This document shows, piece by piece, positions 22,776 through 33,667 of a stretch of DNA of 64,000 bases. Source of the DNA: Cadophora sp. MPI-SDFR-AT-0126 (lineage: Eukaryota > Ascomycota > Leotiomycetes > Helotiales > Ploettnerulaceae); contig JAGMVK010000017.1 in assembly GCA_020747065.1 (NCBI GenBank), forward strand, positions 124,001 through 188,000, written 5' to 3'. A program made the translations under genes and the position numbers. The notes under the pieces were generated by a model. The model was not told the DNA's origin, searched no databases, and saw only the letters and a program-made list of their open reading frames with translations. Every line of letters starts with the position of its first letter. The first letter of the stretch is position 1.

Positions 22776-24214
22776 TTTGAGTTTGTTGTTTATGGTCTGT
22801 GTATAGATTGAAGTAGATGGTTCTTGTGGAAGATGTTGATTGTGATGGATGTTGAATAGACAACCATGTTTATATATGCCGCTTCACAGCAATGGCACTC
22901 CTCCTACAAATGGAACAAACAAAACGTAGACTTACAAACAAAGTAGCATCGTCGATTGCAAAGCACTTGGCTCAAGCTATCAACTCCGCCAAGAACAGAT
23001 TGCTAAGTATTCCACTCAAAACAATGAATTTTCGGCCGTAACCGCGTCTCTTTCGATTTTTTCCTACCATTTCGACCCGCTGGACACTTCTCAAGACACG
23101 ATGAGGCTTGACTTAGTGCTCTAGGCACTCTTGCCACCAATTTTTGCAAGTAGAATACTCCACCAATTCGTCTTGGCCTTGATGTATGATCTGAGTATGT
23201 GTCATCCAACTCCCGAACTGCGGCGGAAGGTAAAGTTGATGGTTTTGTACGTCAACGCAAATCCGGGGTTTTTCGCACCCGGAAAGTCCGAGGTTAGCCC
23301 GCTCTCCTTTTTCGGTGCAACAATTCCTCCACGAGAGATTCAAGAGTCCTACTTTCAATTCTTGTTCTTTTCCAATATTTAAGGAACGATTCTCAATTTG
23401 TCTTGGCTGTTTCTCAATCTTCAAGTGATGCTCATGATGTGAGCTCGGCATTCCTTTGATTTTCGGAATGGGCACCGAAGCCCCGCCGCATTCACACAAT
23501 CTGGGAGGTACCTTTGTTGTCAAAGATTCCAATTCAACCACATGACAATATTGTCGTTAGAATTGTATATGAATTTAAATTATTTTTACATGTATAAATC
23601 TTCGAATCGATGAGTTGGAAGATGGAAAAAAAACAAAAAGTCCAATTTTCTGGCATCTCCACCGATCCCATTGCTGGAAGTGGGAAGATTTCAGATCTCC
23701 CATCACAGTGATAGCCAATCTCTCACCAGTTCAGACCTCATCGAATCCCACAAGCTATAGTTTGTTCACATCCTTCCGCTTTTCAGATCCGCTCTTCACC
23801 ATCTACGTCTTTATTAAATTAGATCGATATCGGCAAAACTTAGCACAATTGACCCACGCTGAAAATTGCCAGGCCATGTAACGAAAGAAGCACATTTCGA
23901 GTCCGCTATAGGTATCAACCACATATGAAACGATGAATAGCAACGAAAATTGCTCCTGGAACTCATACGGACATGTATAATGACCCTGTTGATTTTTTGC
24001 CGTTTTGAGATCTGCTTTCTGAAATCAGAGTTGCAAGTGCTAGCCTCAGCTTTCTTTAGATCTCACTTTTTCCTTTTTGGGTTCGATCATCTTGGTCCTT
24101 TCATGGGAAAATGTCTTCTATCTAGTCGTTATTAATATACTGACCAATTGGAAACCTAGTATCTTTGGGCAGACGAAGATTGGAAACACACGTCGCTGGC
24201 TTCCTCTCCTGCGA
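22776..24214. other. Long AT-rich intergenic region, 1.4 kb
   Basis: Upstream of the NmrA-like gene and downstream of the DUF1996 gene. A TATA-like sequence lies close to the NmrA start. Several AT-rich tracts occur between 23560 and 24160. No gene is seen. Confidence 0.5.
22871..22876 (-). promoter_or_regulatory. TATA-like box of the NmrA-like gene
   Basis: TATATA on the minus strand about 95 bp upstream of the ATG, a standard spacing. Confidence 0.45.
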
Positions 24215-25582
24215 TCACTTCCTCACCACCGTACGCTCAGCATGAAATCCCCCAGGAAGAACAGGAAGCCCTAACAACCACCAGTTAGAAGTGTTTCTGC
24301 TCAGCCCTAATCTTAAGACACTATTCCATTCACGAAACTTACAAGAGTCAATGTCTTCCTTGACAACCGTATCCATCGTACATTTATTCATCTCCTCAAC
24401 CGTCTGCACTTTCAGTCCGGCCTCCAGACAATTAAACAAACACGGTGTATCCAGAATCCTCTGCAAACTATCCCCCCTCCAGCCAAACACATAATCCGCA
24501 TGATTCGCATACCCCGTCGCATCACCAAAACTCCACACCCACGGACTCGTCCCATCACTCGGCCACTCCTCCCCATTGAAGACCTTCGTATCCCACACCA
24601 CCTCAAACATAACCTGCGCCGTCCTGACCGGATGACTCTGAGGGCAGCTCGCGTTGCTCTCGAAGGTGCCGGTCTCGGGGTATACCATGTGTGACATGTG
24701 GTCTGGTGAGTCGAGGTTGATGCCGTCCCAGCACGTTGGGAAGCGTAGCGAGACGAGGATTCCTTCTTTGCATTTGCGGGTTGGAAAGGCGGCGGTTTCG
24801 GGGGAGCGTTGCGTCCAGGTGTCCATGCAGGTGTATGTTAGTTGGCGGAAGCGGGCTGCTTCGGAGATTGTGCGGGCATAGATGTCTCCTATGAACATAC
24901 GGAATCCCTGAAATCGAGATGTCCGGTCAGTCCTTATTCATAGCACGCCAATTCAACATTTTAACCTTTCTTGCACTGCTTTGTTTGTATTCAGTACTGG
25001 GATGAAGAGAAGACAACATACCGGTTTGAAGGCAGTAACCCGCGACTTCTGCTCCGGATCATAGATAGCATCCTGCTGATAATACACCGTCATGCCACCA
25101 TTCGCCTTCTCAAACTGATTATTGCCCAGCTGAGGCACGCGTTTGTAGCTCCCGTTCTGGGCGCGGAAGTAGAGGACTGCGGTCCAGTAGTTGGAGAAGT
25201 CGTCGGCGTATTGGCAGGATGTGCAGGTTGAGGAGGCAGGCATATCTTTGCTTGGATCCTGGGGAGGAAGGGGACTTAGTTCAGGTGATGGTGGAGGGCA
25301 GTGCAGGATGAAGCTTGAGGTGGACAGGAGAATGAGAATGGAGGGGAGGTACCATTGTGGCATTGAAGGAGTTCTACGAGAATTAGCTTCATTCACGAAG
25401 TCGCCTCAAGTGACGAGGATTATGCTCACCCCTCCAACAATCTGATGAACATGGCTTGACGGACTCAATCCAGGGCTAACGAGGGGATCAAGACGCTCGG
25501 TAACGAGCTGCGAGCAGTGAAGTCGAAGGACGGCTCTACATGGCACTGCCAGCAGAAGAGATACGATCGAATACCAAAACAT
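24215..25582 (-). CDS. Secreted DUF1996 protein with a 21-nt micro-exon
   Basis: Extracellular fungal protein of unknown biochemical role. Five minus-strand exons assemble in frame: 25582-25430, 25373-25353, 25258-25022, 24907-24343 and 24270-24215, giving 343 aa. The signal peptide is MFWYSIVSLLLAVPCRA. Family signatures appear in order: LHCSQLVTERLDPLVSPG, HVHQIVGG, then NSFNATM from the 21-nt second exon, SSTCTSCQYADDFSNYWTAV, KANGGMTVYYQQ, VTAFKPGFRMFIGD, FPTCWDGINLDSPDHMSHM and VWSFGDATGYANHADYVFGW. Without the micro-exon the HQIVGGNSFN motif is lost. Conserved His residues (HVHQ, DHMSH, NHADY) could bind metal. The neighbour at 26.15 kb is divergently transcribed and also secreted. Confidence 0.9.
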
Positions 25583-26152
25583 CGTGACTTCAACCTCAGA
25601 TACTTTAAAGAGTTTGTTGTAAATTGCTAGCGAAAAGCTTTGACAATCAACAGGAATCCAACCGAGAACATAATCTCTCTTGATATACCGCAATCCATCC
25701 ATCAAATCCACATTGCCTAAATTCCCTCGATAAGCAGCTCAGAGAAGATGATTCGGATTTCACGCTATCGTATAGAATGTCCCCCAATCCTACCCCAGGC
25801 ATCGTAATGCTCCTTCCGAGCCGGGCCGGTTAAAACGAGCAGGCAAAACGCCACAACCTGGAATACTCAATATAGACATTTAAATCCATAGTGCGATTTA
25901 ATCAAAGATGTGTTTATTTCCCAGTTGCCGAATGTGGGGCGGCCGGTATTTGGGGTCGTCATGATGGACTGGAAGGGGAAGGGATGAAGCGAGGTGGGGC
26001 TAACGTGCTGGGTAAACAGGAGTCGGAATACCAGAAGTCGTTGGGATAATGGATAACTGACACATGTAAATGTTCTTTTCAATCCGAAAACTCTCGATCT
26101 TCTCCTCCATCCATACGCAAGCCCAAGCACATACCAACCACATAAAGTCACG
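25583..26152. other. Shared promoter interval of two divergent secreted-protein genes
   Basis: 570 bp between the DUF1996 start (minus) and the Cys-rich protein start (plus). Co-regulation is possible but not shown by any motif I can see. Confidence 0.4.
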
Positions 26153-26571
26153 ATGAAATTCAGAAGCACTCTCCTCACCCTCCTCATCTCATCCATCCCC
26201 ACCATCCTCGCCCAACAAACGCCTCTCAAAGACGGCTGTCCAAAAGGCAGTCTCGAATGCATGGACGTGATTAATTCCAGCCAATGCATCGAACAATTGA
26301 TTATTGAGAAGAGGGGGACGTTGAGTAAGGAGAATTTGGAGAAGTGTGTTGTATATGAGGGTGCGTCGAGTAGTGTGGCGGGAAGTGTTAAGGTATGTGT
26401 ATTTCGGACCTGCTTGCGGAAGAGGAGGGCTTTGGAGTGTTGGGAGGTAGGCAGAAGAGTGGGAGGGATGGCTGACTTGGTATTGTGAATTAGTATTGCC
26501 AGTGTCCTGGATGTCATTCGGCACCGATTAATAAGGTTATTGGGGAGATGTTCCCGCCGCCTTGTGTCTAG
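26153..26571 (+). CDS. Small secreted cysteine-rich protein (105 aa, effector-like)
   Basis: Two exons, 26153-26392 and 26494-26571, with a clean GTATGT donor and TTAG acceptor. The signal peptide is MKFRSTLLTLLISSIPTILA with a likely cut before QQ. The mature chain is about 84 residues with eight cysteines: DGCPKGSLEC, SSQC, EKC, then YCQCPGC coded by exon 2, and a last C three residues from the end (PPPCV). The even number suggests four disulphides. The spacing does not match CFEM as I know it, and I do not recognise the fold. Without splicing, the frame runs into the intron and loses four cysteines, which supports the two-exon model. Size and composition fit an apoplastic secreted protein; the role is unknown. 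Confidence 0.7.
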
Positions 26572-27206
26572 ACAGGGGAAATTGTTTCCTGGGGATGAAG
26601 CGTGGAGGAAGTGTTCGGTGAAAGTCATTGTTTTGGGTGGATGAAATGAATAGAAAATGGATGTTGTGGGAGAAAATCAGGACATGTGAGATAGTGTTGG
26701 AAGCAAGCCTGATGATGGCGGCATGGACACCCATGTTGACGTGGAGGAACATCTCATGCAAAGCGGAGCTCAAGCCTCACTAAAGAGCTGGTAGGAGGCC
26801 GGAGGCGGCAGGGTAAGGCAGATCGAATTCGCGTTGATGAAGTTGCCTTAATACAAATTATCAGTTCCTCGGTGCTGGGATTTCATCAAGCGCGCAGCAA
26901 AGTCACTTACAATTTGTGAAGCATAGGAAATGTTGTGCTTCGTGAAACTATTTGATTGTGATCTAGACCAGCAGCATAGCTCTAGAAGCTAGCAATTTCG
27001 TTCATTCGTCAATCAATTCCCCTGCACAAAGGCTCCGCGCTAGCAATATTGGGTATCTGATAAAAGCAAAAGCAAAGCATATCAACAATCATCACGCCCT
27101 CAATGTCTTCCACGTCACACTGACATGAGAAACGGAAGTCCCCCATTTCACACCTGAATCTTCAATGCATTGAGATCAGTGACTTTGCGACGGAACGGCC
27201 ACACCT
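26572..27206. other. Convergent 3' intergenic region
   Basis: No gene or repeat is seen. Confidence 0.5.
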
Positions 27207-28040
27207 TCAGTCCTTAGTTGGTCGCCAACCCCAAATGGAACCCATGATTGGAAGGTCGACCCCGGCAAGCTCTTCATCCGATTCCGGAAGATAATGATCA
27301 TCACACACATACTCCAAGAGCTCATCCTCATCACACTCATCGAAGCCCATTTCACTAAAGGTCAGATAGTCAAGGCAGCAATGCAGTTTCTTGAGTCTGT
27401 CTGGCCACTCTTCGAAAAGTTCCATTGGTCCGGAGCCACCAGGGAAGTCAGTGTCGCCCCAGCACTCTAGGTTATAAACGACCTGGAGTGCTTGCATGGA
27501 TGGCATAGCGGGCAGGATCTTCTTGAAGGACTTGAAGGTATCGACTTCTGTATTCCCACCTATCTCCGTGTCTTCGTTGATCCAGTGGTCGATGGCCATG
27601 AATCGTAGACCTTTCATCTCGTGGTCCTTGAGGCTGGCGAGAAGAAGTAGCGTGTGAGTTTGCAAACATTCATCGACATAGAGTGTATCGATACGAAAGT
27701 TGAAGAGTGTACTTGGTGGATAGACATGGTTACCGAAGCATGTTGGATAGAGCTTGATGATTTCGGCGCGCGAGTCTTTGCAGACTCTGAGAGCAGCAGG
27801 GGTAGGAACACGATTGTAAAAGCCACGATTGGGGTCGAACTGAATCTCAACAACTCGTGGCTGTAGAGTAAGCTTCCAGATGATAGTTCTCAGCTCCATA
27901 GGAAGCCTGGAGAACTTGGGGAACGATTTGAGGAATGGAGGGCCTCTGTAGAATCGCTTAGGTGGTCTGACCTTGGTAACTTGCGAGGCCGTTTCTTGAT
28001 GGGCGCTGGTCGCTGCATCTGTTGCCTGAGGAGCATCCAT
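27207..28040 (-). CDS. 2EXR domain protein, copy B
   Basis: Single-exon 2EXR protein, 277 aa from the ATG in good context (ACCATGG) that opens MDAPQATDAATS. The domain starts FPKFSRLPMELRTIIWKLTL, giving the first motif as ELR. The second position is DSR in ALRVCKDSRAEIIKLYP, one acidic exchange from the E-x-R of copy A. FNFRIDTLYVDECLQTH, LRFMAIDHWINEDTEIGG and MQALQVVYNLECW match copy A segment by segment. The acidic C-terminus (DECDEDELLEY, PESDEELAGVD) differs from the basic tail of copy A. The two are paralogues that have diverged well apart. Function is unknown. Confidence 0.8.
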   Translation of the reverse strand: MDAPQATDAATSAHQETASQVTKVRPPKRFYRGPPFLKSFPKFSRLPMELRTIIWKLTLQPRVVEIQFDPNRGFYNRVPTPAALRVCKDSRAEIIKLYPTCFGNHVYPPSTLFNFRIDTLYVDECLQTHTLLLLASLKDHEMKGLRFMAIDHWINEDTEIGGNTEVDTFKSFKKILPAMPSMQALQVVYNLECWGDTDFPGGSGPMELFEEWPDRLKKLHCCLDYLTFSEMGFDECDEDELLEYVCDDHYLPESDEELAGVDLPIMGSIWGWRPTKD

Positions 28041-29511
28041 GGTGACGAATTGCAAGATGGAAAGCTGTTGCATGCTCGGAGGCGTGTGGTCAAGTTGAGG
28101 CTGTATCGAACCTTCGTCCAATACCAATGTCAGGCAACACAGGAGTGGATAGTGGGATGTACAAAGTGATAGTTACGTGCGCTTTCCTCTCGACTCTGCT
28201 CGAGCTGATTAGTGACTGTCCACAAGAAGATGCTGTACAGAGTGACCCAATCACCTTTCCTCGAGTAGGAATCCTTCCTGGCCCAACATTCACGCAAAAC
28301 GGCTCTTCTCATGTGGTGTCACGGGACCTGCCTGGCTGGCTGCTGCGTTGGCGATCCAGGTCGTGTCAGCCTTTCTTTCATTTATCTCATGCTGCGTGTC
28401 TCACGCGTCACGTCGTAACGGGATGGCACTGACCTGAAGTTTCTCCTTCCTCTTTTCACGGCTGATGTCTCGCCTCCTTTATCCTATCTGTTGTCGCTCT
28501 CCTCTCCTCTTCCTCCAATGTGCTCTCTTGGTGTTGATACTTTGACGATGGAGTTGACTTGACTTGTCCTGGTTAGACCCAAAGAGCAGCCAGCTCATGC
28601 AGTCGAGGCGTTTGATTTGCCCCTGATGCTTGTATCCAATGAAGAGTATTCGGCAGAGGGGAGTACTCCACTTAGCACAACGCTAGATTAGAAGAGGATA
28701 AGGTCGTAACTATAAGAGGAGAATTAAAGCCAATCATATGGAGTAAAAAGATAGTCACGGGAGTCTTGGCATTCCGCAACCCCTTTCCGATGTGCCCCAG
28801 ATATTTTCTCGACTCGGCCGTCTCTTGTCTGTCTGTCCTCGCGCAACCTTAAGATCAACCTCACTTCTCTTTTCTTCTCTTGACCATACATTGTACAACT
28901 CTACCGTACTCTTCTCTTCACTTCTTGTCCTTCTCTCACCACCTCAATTGTGTTCGGGGTCGTCACTCTGTGGTACGTCTGTCTGTCTGATCCAGATCTT
29001 GCTGTTGTCTCCTCGTCTGCTCTGCGCACAAACCATCCTGGAGCAAATGACAGCTCGCAGATCCCTGCAACCCCTTTTACCCCTTCCCTTCCCAATCCAA
29101 TCTCCAACCCAATCTCCAGACAGAACTTTTGTCACCTCATCACTTCTTCATCATCAACACCACAGCACAACTAACATCAAACGCGCCGGCAGTAGATCGA
29201 TCTCCTGCGATATTTACATATTTCTTCATCAACTGCCACTGCGCGAACGGCGAGGGAGTGTTGGCTGAGGTCCATTCTTTGGTATGTGCCGATCGTATTC
29301 ATGCATTGCGGACACCACCCACCTCAATACGAGCAGAACAACGTCTTCGCGAATGGTGGCCAGATTCTGACTCTGAAATCCATCTGATCCCGCGCAATCC
29401 ATCTACAAGACTACACAGAAGCTAATCTTGAACCTTCTTCCGTCCAGAATTCCACCTCGCACTTTCCTTCACAACTACGTCGATCGACCCTTCTACATCG
29501 TAATAGAGAAC
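28041..29511. other. Septin promoter region and leader
   Basis: 1.5 kb between divergent genes. Long C/T-rich tracts occur at 28840-28950 and 29080-29180, typical of strong constitutive fungal promoters. No gene is supported. Confidence 0.5.
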
Positions 29512-31521
29512 ATGGGTAAGCAAAAAACATTTCTTTGGGAGGAGGAGGCACTCGAGGACCCAGGATCGAGTCAATGTTACATCTGCGAGTCTGTTTACGG
29601 ACATCAACACCACTCTGGCCGGATTTCCTTCGCCTCCAATCTTGTCCGTAGGGAGCTTGCATGCTCTCAATTACCATTTCAGGAGTATTGGCCCAGCTTG
29701 CAAACGGATTGAGCAAGGGACACACCACATTGGTCGGGTACTTCAATACCATGGCGTCTGCCTTCGCCGGTCTACTCCAACAATCTCGAATCTCTCAATC
29801 CGAGAGCTCTTCAAAGCCTACAATCATATCGACTAAATACGATGAGTTGAGCGACCCTCGAATTTATCCTGGAAGTCTTCATCGTCACCAGCGATCAATC
29901 ACGACTGTAGTTCACTACCGCAGCACGCTTGATGTCGACACTCCGATCCTGAACGACGTCGTCCTGCCACCAGAAGAATCCATGGAAGACTGGGTGGTCG
30001 AGAAGCTCAACCAGACTGAGCAGAAGCATAGAACCGAGAATTGGGCTGACATATTATGTTACTATACAGCTACTAACGGTGTTGCCCCTGTGGCACCTAC
30101 GAGAGCATCTCCTGCGCCTGTCCCAAACGGAAAGCCAACTTCGCCAATGGAGGTACCACAGAGCGTGAGCTCAAGTGATCCCAAAGTTGCCGCTCAGCAA
30201 GCCAGTGATATGCGCAACATTGTGCGAAGGAAGTTGACCGGTTACGTTGGATTCGCAAATCTCCCCAATCAATGGCACCGCAAGAGTGTCCGAAAAGGAT
30301 TCAACTTCAACGTTATGGTCGTTGGTGAGTTTGACATCAATCTTTGATGCGTACATGTCTAACGTTCCTAGGCGAATCTGGACTCGGAAAATCGACTCTG
30401 GTTAACACTTTGTTCAACACCTCCCTCTACCCACCCCGCGAGCGAAAAGGACCAAGTCTTGACATCATCCCAAAGACCGTGTCCATTCAATCCATTAGTG
30501 CTGATATCGAGGAGAATGGCGTTCGTCTGCGTTTGACAGTTGTTGATACCCCGGGTTTTGGTGATTTCGTCAACAACGACGAGTCGTGGCGACCAATTGT
30601 TGACAACATTGAGCAACGATTTGATGCCTACTTGGATGCCGAGAACAAGGTCAACCGTATGAACATCGTCGACAACCGTGTCCACGCCTGTGTGTACTTC
30701 ATCCAGCCAACTGGACACGCCTTGAAGCCTTTGGATATTGAGGTCATGCGTAGACTTCATACCAAGGTCAACTTGATTCCTGTCATCGCAAAGGCCGATA
30801 CTATGACCGATGAGGAGATTATGGCATTCAAATCCAGGGTAAGACCAATTCCATGGGATTGCCGAGCGTGTACTGACTTTTCCAGATTCTCGCAGACATC
30901 AAGCACCACGCCATCCAAATATTCGAGGGTCCCCGATACGAGCTTGATGACGAGGAGACAATTGCCGAGAACAACGAGATTATGTCGAAGGTTCCATTCG
31001 CTGTTGTTGGTGCCAACTCTGAGATCACCAGCACTGATGGTCGCAAAGTCCGTGGACGTAAGTACCCATGGGGCATCATCGAGGTCGACAATGAGGAGCA
31101 CTGCGATTTCGTCAAGCTGCGCCAAATGCTCATTCGCACACACATGGAGGAGTTGAAGGAGCACACCAATAATGCTCTGTACGAGAACTACAGATCCGAG
31201 AAGCTCACCGCCATGGGCGTCGCACAAGATCCAAGCGTCTTCAAGGAGGTCAACCCAGCTGTCAAGCAAGAGGAGGAGCGCACACTCCACGAGCAGAAGC
31301 TCGCAAAGATGGAGGCCGAGATGAAGATGGTCTTCCAACAGAAGGTCGCCGAGAAGGAGAGCAAGCTCAAGCAGAGCGAAGAGGAGCTGTATGCCCGTCA
31401 TCGCGAGATGAAGGAACAACTCGAGCGTCAACGAATGGAATTGGAAGAGAAGAAGTCGAGAGTGGAAAGTGGAAGACCGCTAGAAGAGAAGGGAAAGAGG
31501 AAGGGATTCTCGCTCCGCTAA
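29512..31521 (+). CDS. aspB: Septin, CDC3/AspB type
   Basis: GTP-binding filament protein of septin rods, rings and bars at septa and tips. Exons 29512-29515, 30070-30324, 30372-30838 and 30886-31521 give 453 aa. The first coding exon is just ATG plus one G, followed by a 554 nt intron with a GTAAGC donor, a GCTGAC branch site and a TATACAG acceptor; joining gives [18 protein letters not shown]. Then come the polybasic entry [19 protein letters not shown]-loop GESGLGKST (from residue 87), [16 protein letters not shown], and [18 protein letters not shown] in the septin-unique region. A long C-terminal coiled coil follows ([20 protein letters not shown]). The frame is also open inside the long intron from an ATG at 29752, so a longer N-terminus is possible. 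Confidence 0.9.
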
Positions 31522-33667
31522 GCTGCCAATCATGCCACTGCGCCGGACGTACCTCCGTTACCTTGGTATTGACACGACAAACAACCGCCTTACTTTCGAT
31601 TCTTGTTGTCTCTTTAATCATTGATCCTTAATACTGCGAGAAAATCGACGGGAATGGGGGGAACACTTGGGAAGGAGCATAATATATCGGGCTTCTGAGA
31701 GGCCATATTTTTGTGCTATGTGATTTTTCGTGGCAAGACAGATGATGGATACGAGGAGTTTGCTTGCTTGCACAAGGGCTTTGATACATGGGAGGGAGGG
31801 CTGTTCGACAAAAACCAAAAGAAGAGATGCGACTTGTGGTGGTGAGAAGGCACAAGACTGGGCTGCTGCTTTTTCTCCCCTTGGAATTCCCTTCGAGTGT
31901 TCTCTATCTTTTCCCTCTTATTTTTTTCCCCTCGGGATCAACCAAATCTGTATTTACTATGATAGCTTCGAGATTTGCTTGCTCGCTATTCTCCTTCGGC
32001 TTGGCTTGGCTCGATAAACTTCTCTCTTTTTTTTGCGCTAGCCTGACGGTCCTTTTTTATTTCCCCTTTGTTTTGTTGTTTATGAGAATGAAAAGGGATT
32101 TTATCTCAACTGGCGCGTGCGTGTGCGTCCGTAATTCAAATGTGATTTTTCAAATTAATCAACTTCACTGTTGAGCGCTGACTCCTTGGGTGGTGATGAT
32201 AGTTGTATGCTGGTCACAACGTCTCACGGTGTCGGCGTTCTCACTACCGCTACCAAGTGTAGGGGACAAGCGTTCCAGTCACACATGGTCACTACCAAGC
32301 CAATAAGTACACCATTTGCTTTCTTGCTCTCCGTCTTCGATCGCGATGAGTCCCCGCCCATGGCTTGAGCCAATGCGCCGTTCACCGCTGAGGTTCCTTG
32401 CACTCTGTCGCCCTGCCATGCTCGAAAGATCCACTGTTGCAAAATTGGGCTGCGAAATAACACCACCACGTTTCTCTTCTCTCCTTACGCACTTATCCAC
32501 TCCATACTGTGGCATATCTAGAGCCAAGAATCCTCGACGTCACAGGCTGTCGGTTGTTGGAAGTGGCAGTCTGCATGTCCAGACAACCTGGAATCTTGCC
32601 ATCTTTTTTCCAACTACGGTTGCGTTTCGTTTCGCTCCTCTGATCCGCACGATACGACAGCAACAGAAAGTATCTCCTATCTTCCCATCACTACCCTGCG
32701 GTTCAAATTATTTTCAATTCTACTGTCCTCCTTCAAGTCCCGGCATGGTAATCAGCTGAGATGTACGTACGCCAAGCAGAATTCCTTCCTGTTCCAGCCG
32801 TTCCGCAGAGCCTCGCCATCACATGCATTCGTCAGAACTCACCACACCATCAGTATCATATCACACCACCAAATTTGACACCGAATACCTCTCGCACATA
32901 TGATCCACACTTCAGACACTCACGCCCGACTCATGCGCACATGCATCTCGGGCGTAGCCGCGGAGATACAGGCTGGTGTGTGTGTGGCTAAAACGCCCCG
33001 TTCAGCCTTGTACGACCTACCTGCGATAACCGAAATACTCGCTGTCGCCCGGTAAATACGTGACTGGTGTTTAGTGCCGGCTGTAAGATGTATGCAAACA
33101 GGGCGCTGGGGAGTTACTTCGGGTTTGGATGAGACAGTGTGGAAGGTATTTGTGAGGACACCGAGCAGAGCTGAGCTGATCACAGCAGAGAGTGTCAGAG
33201 ACAGTTGTGCATGACTGACGTCTACCGCAGAGCCTCGTTCTCCCGATTTTAAACGTCACTTCGGGAGATGCAATCGGCAAAGACAATCGGGCGTGTCTAA
33301 CTACTGAGGGTGTGTTGTGCGTTACGAAAATGGTAACCCGGAAGTATCCTCTACGCCCAGCTTGCAGCATGTAGAAAATTGCATAAGGGCACGATTTCCT
33401 GGTCCCTGTATGCGGGTGCCCCGTGTATGTTCTCTGAATAGAGATTATTGTTTTGATGATTTTGAAACTTGGTCTCATCCTTGTCTGAAGAAAGCGAATC
33501 GAAAGAAGTTCGGAATAGGCATTTTTGCAGACTCGACTCAGCAATAAATCAGGACGATCACGATCAAAATAGTTATTCTTCGCCCTGCCTATTGATATTA
33601 GCGAGAAAAGAGAAATCGAAGCAGGGTACTCAGATCAAGAAGCCAGGCTACACCACATTCAGCAAAA
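31522..33667. other. Large intergenic region, 2.1 kb
   Basis: T-rich 3' sequence follows the septin (31900-32060). Overlapping short frames on both strands have no recognisable domain. No RNA gene or repeat is seen. It is the longest stretch without a supported gene in the window. Confidence 0.5.

Noticed and set aside
29512..29712. Frame continuing directly from the septin ATG through [17 protein letters not shown]
   Set aside because: It stops after 66 codons and begins with a strong GTAAGC donor right after ATGG; splicing gives the known septin start.
31522..33667. Possible hidden gene in the 2.1 kb gap after the septin
   Set aside because: Only short overlapping frames on both strands with low-complexity or pattern-free translations; no splice model improved them.
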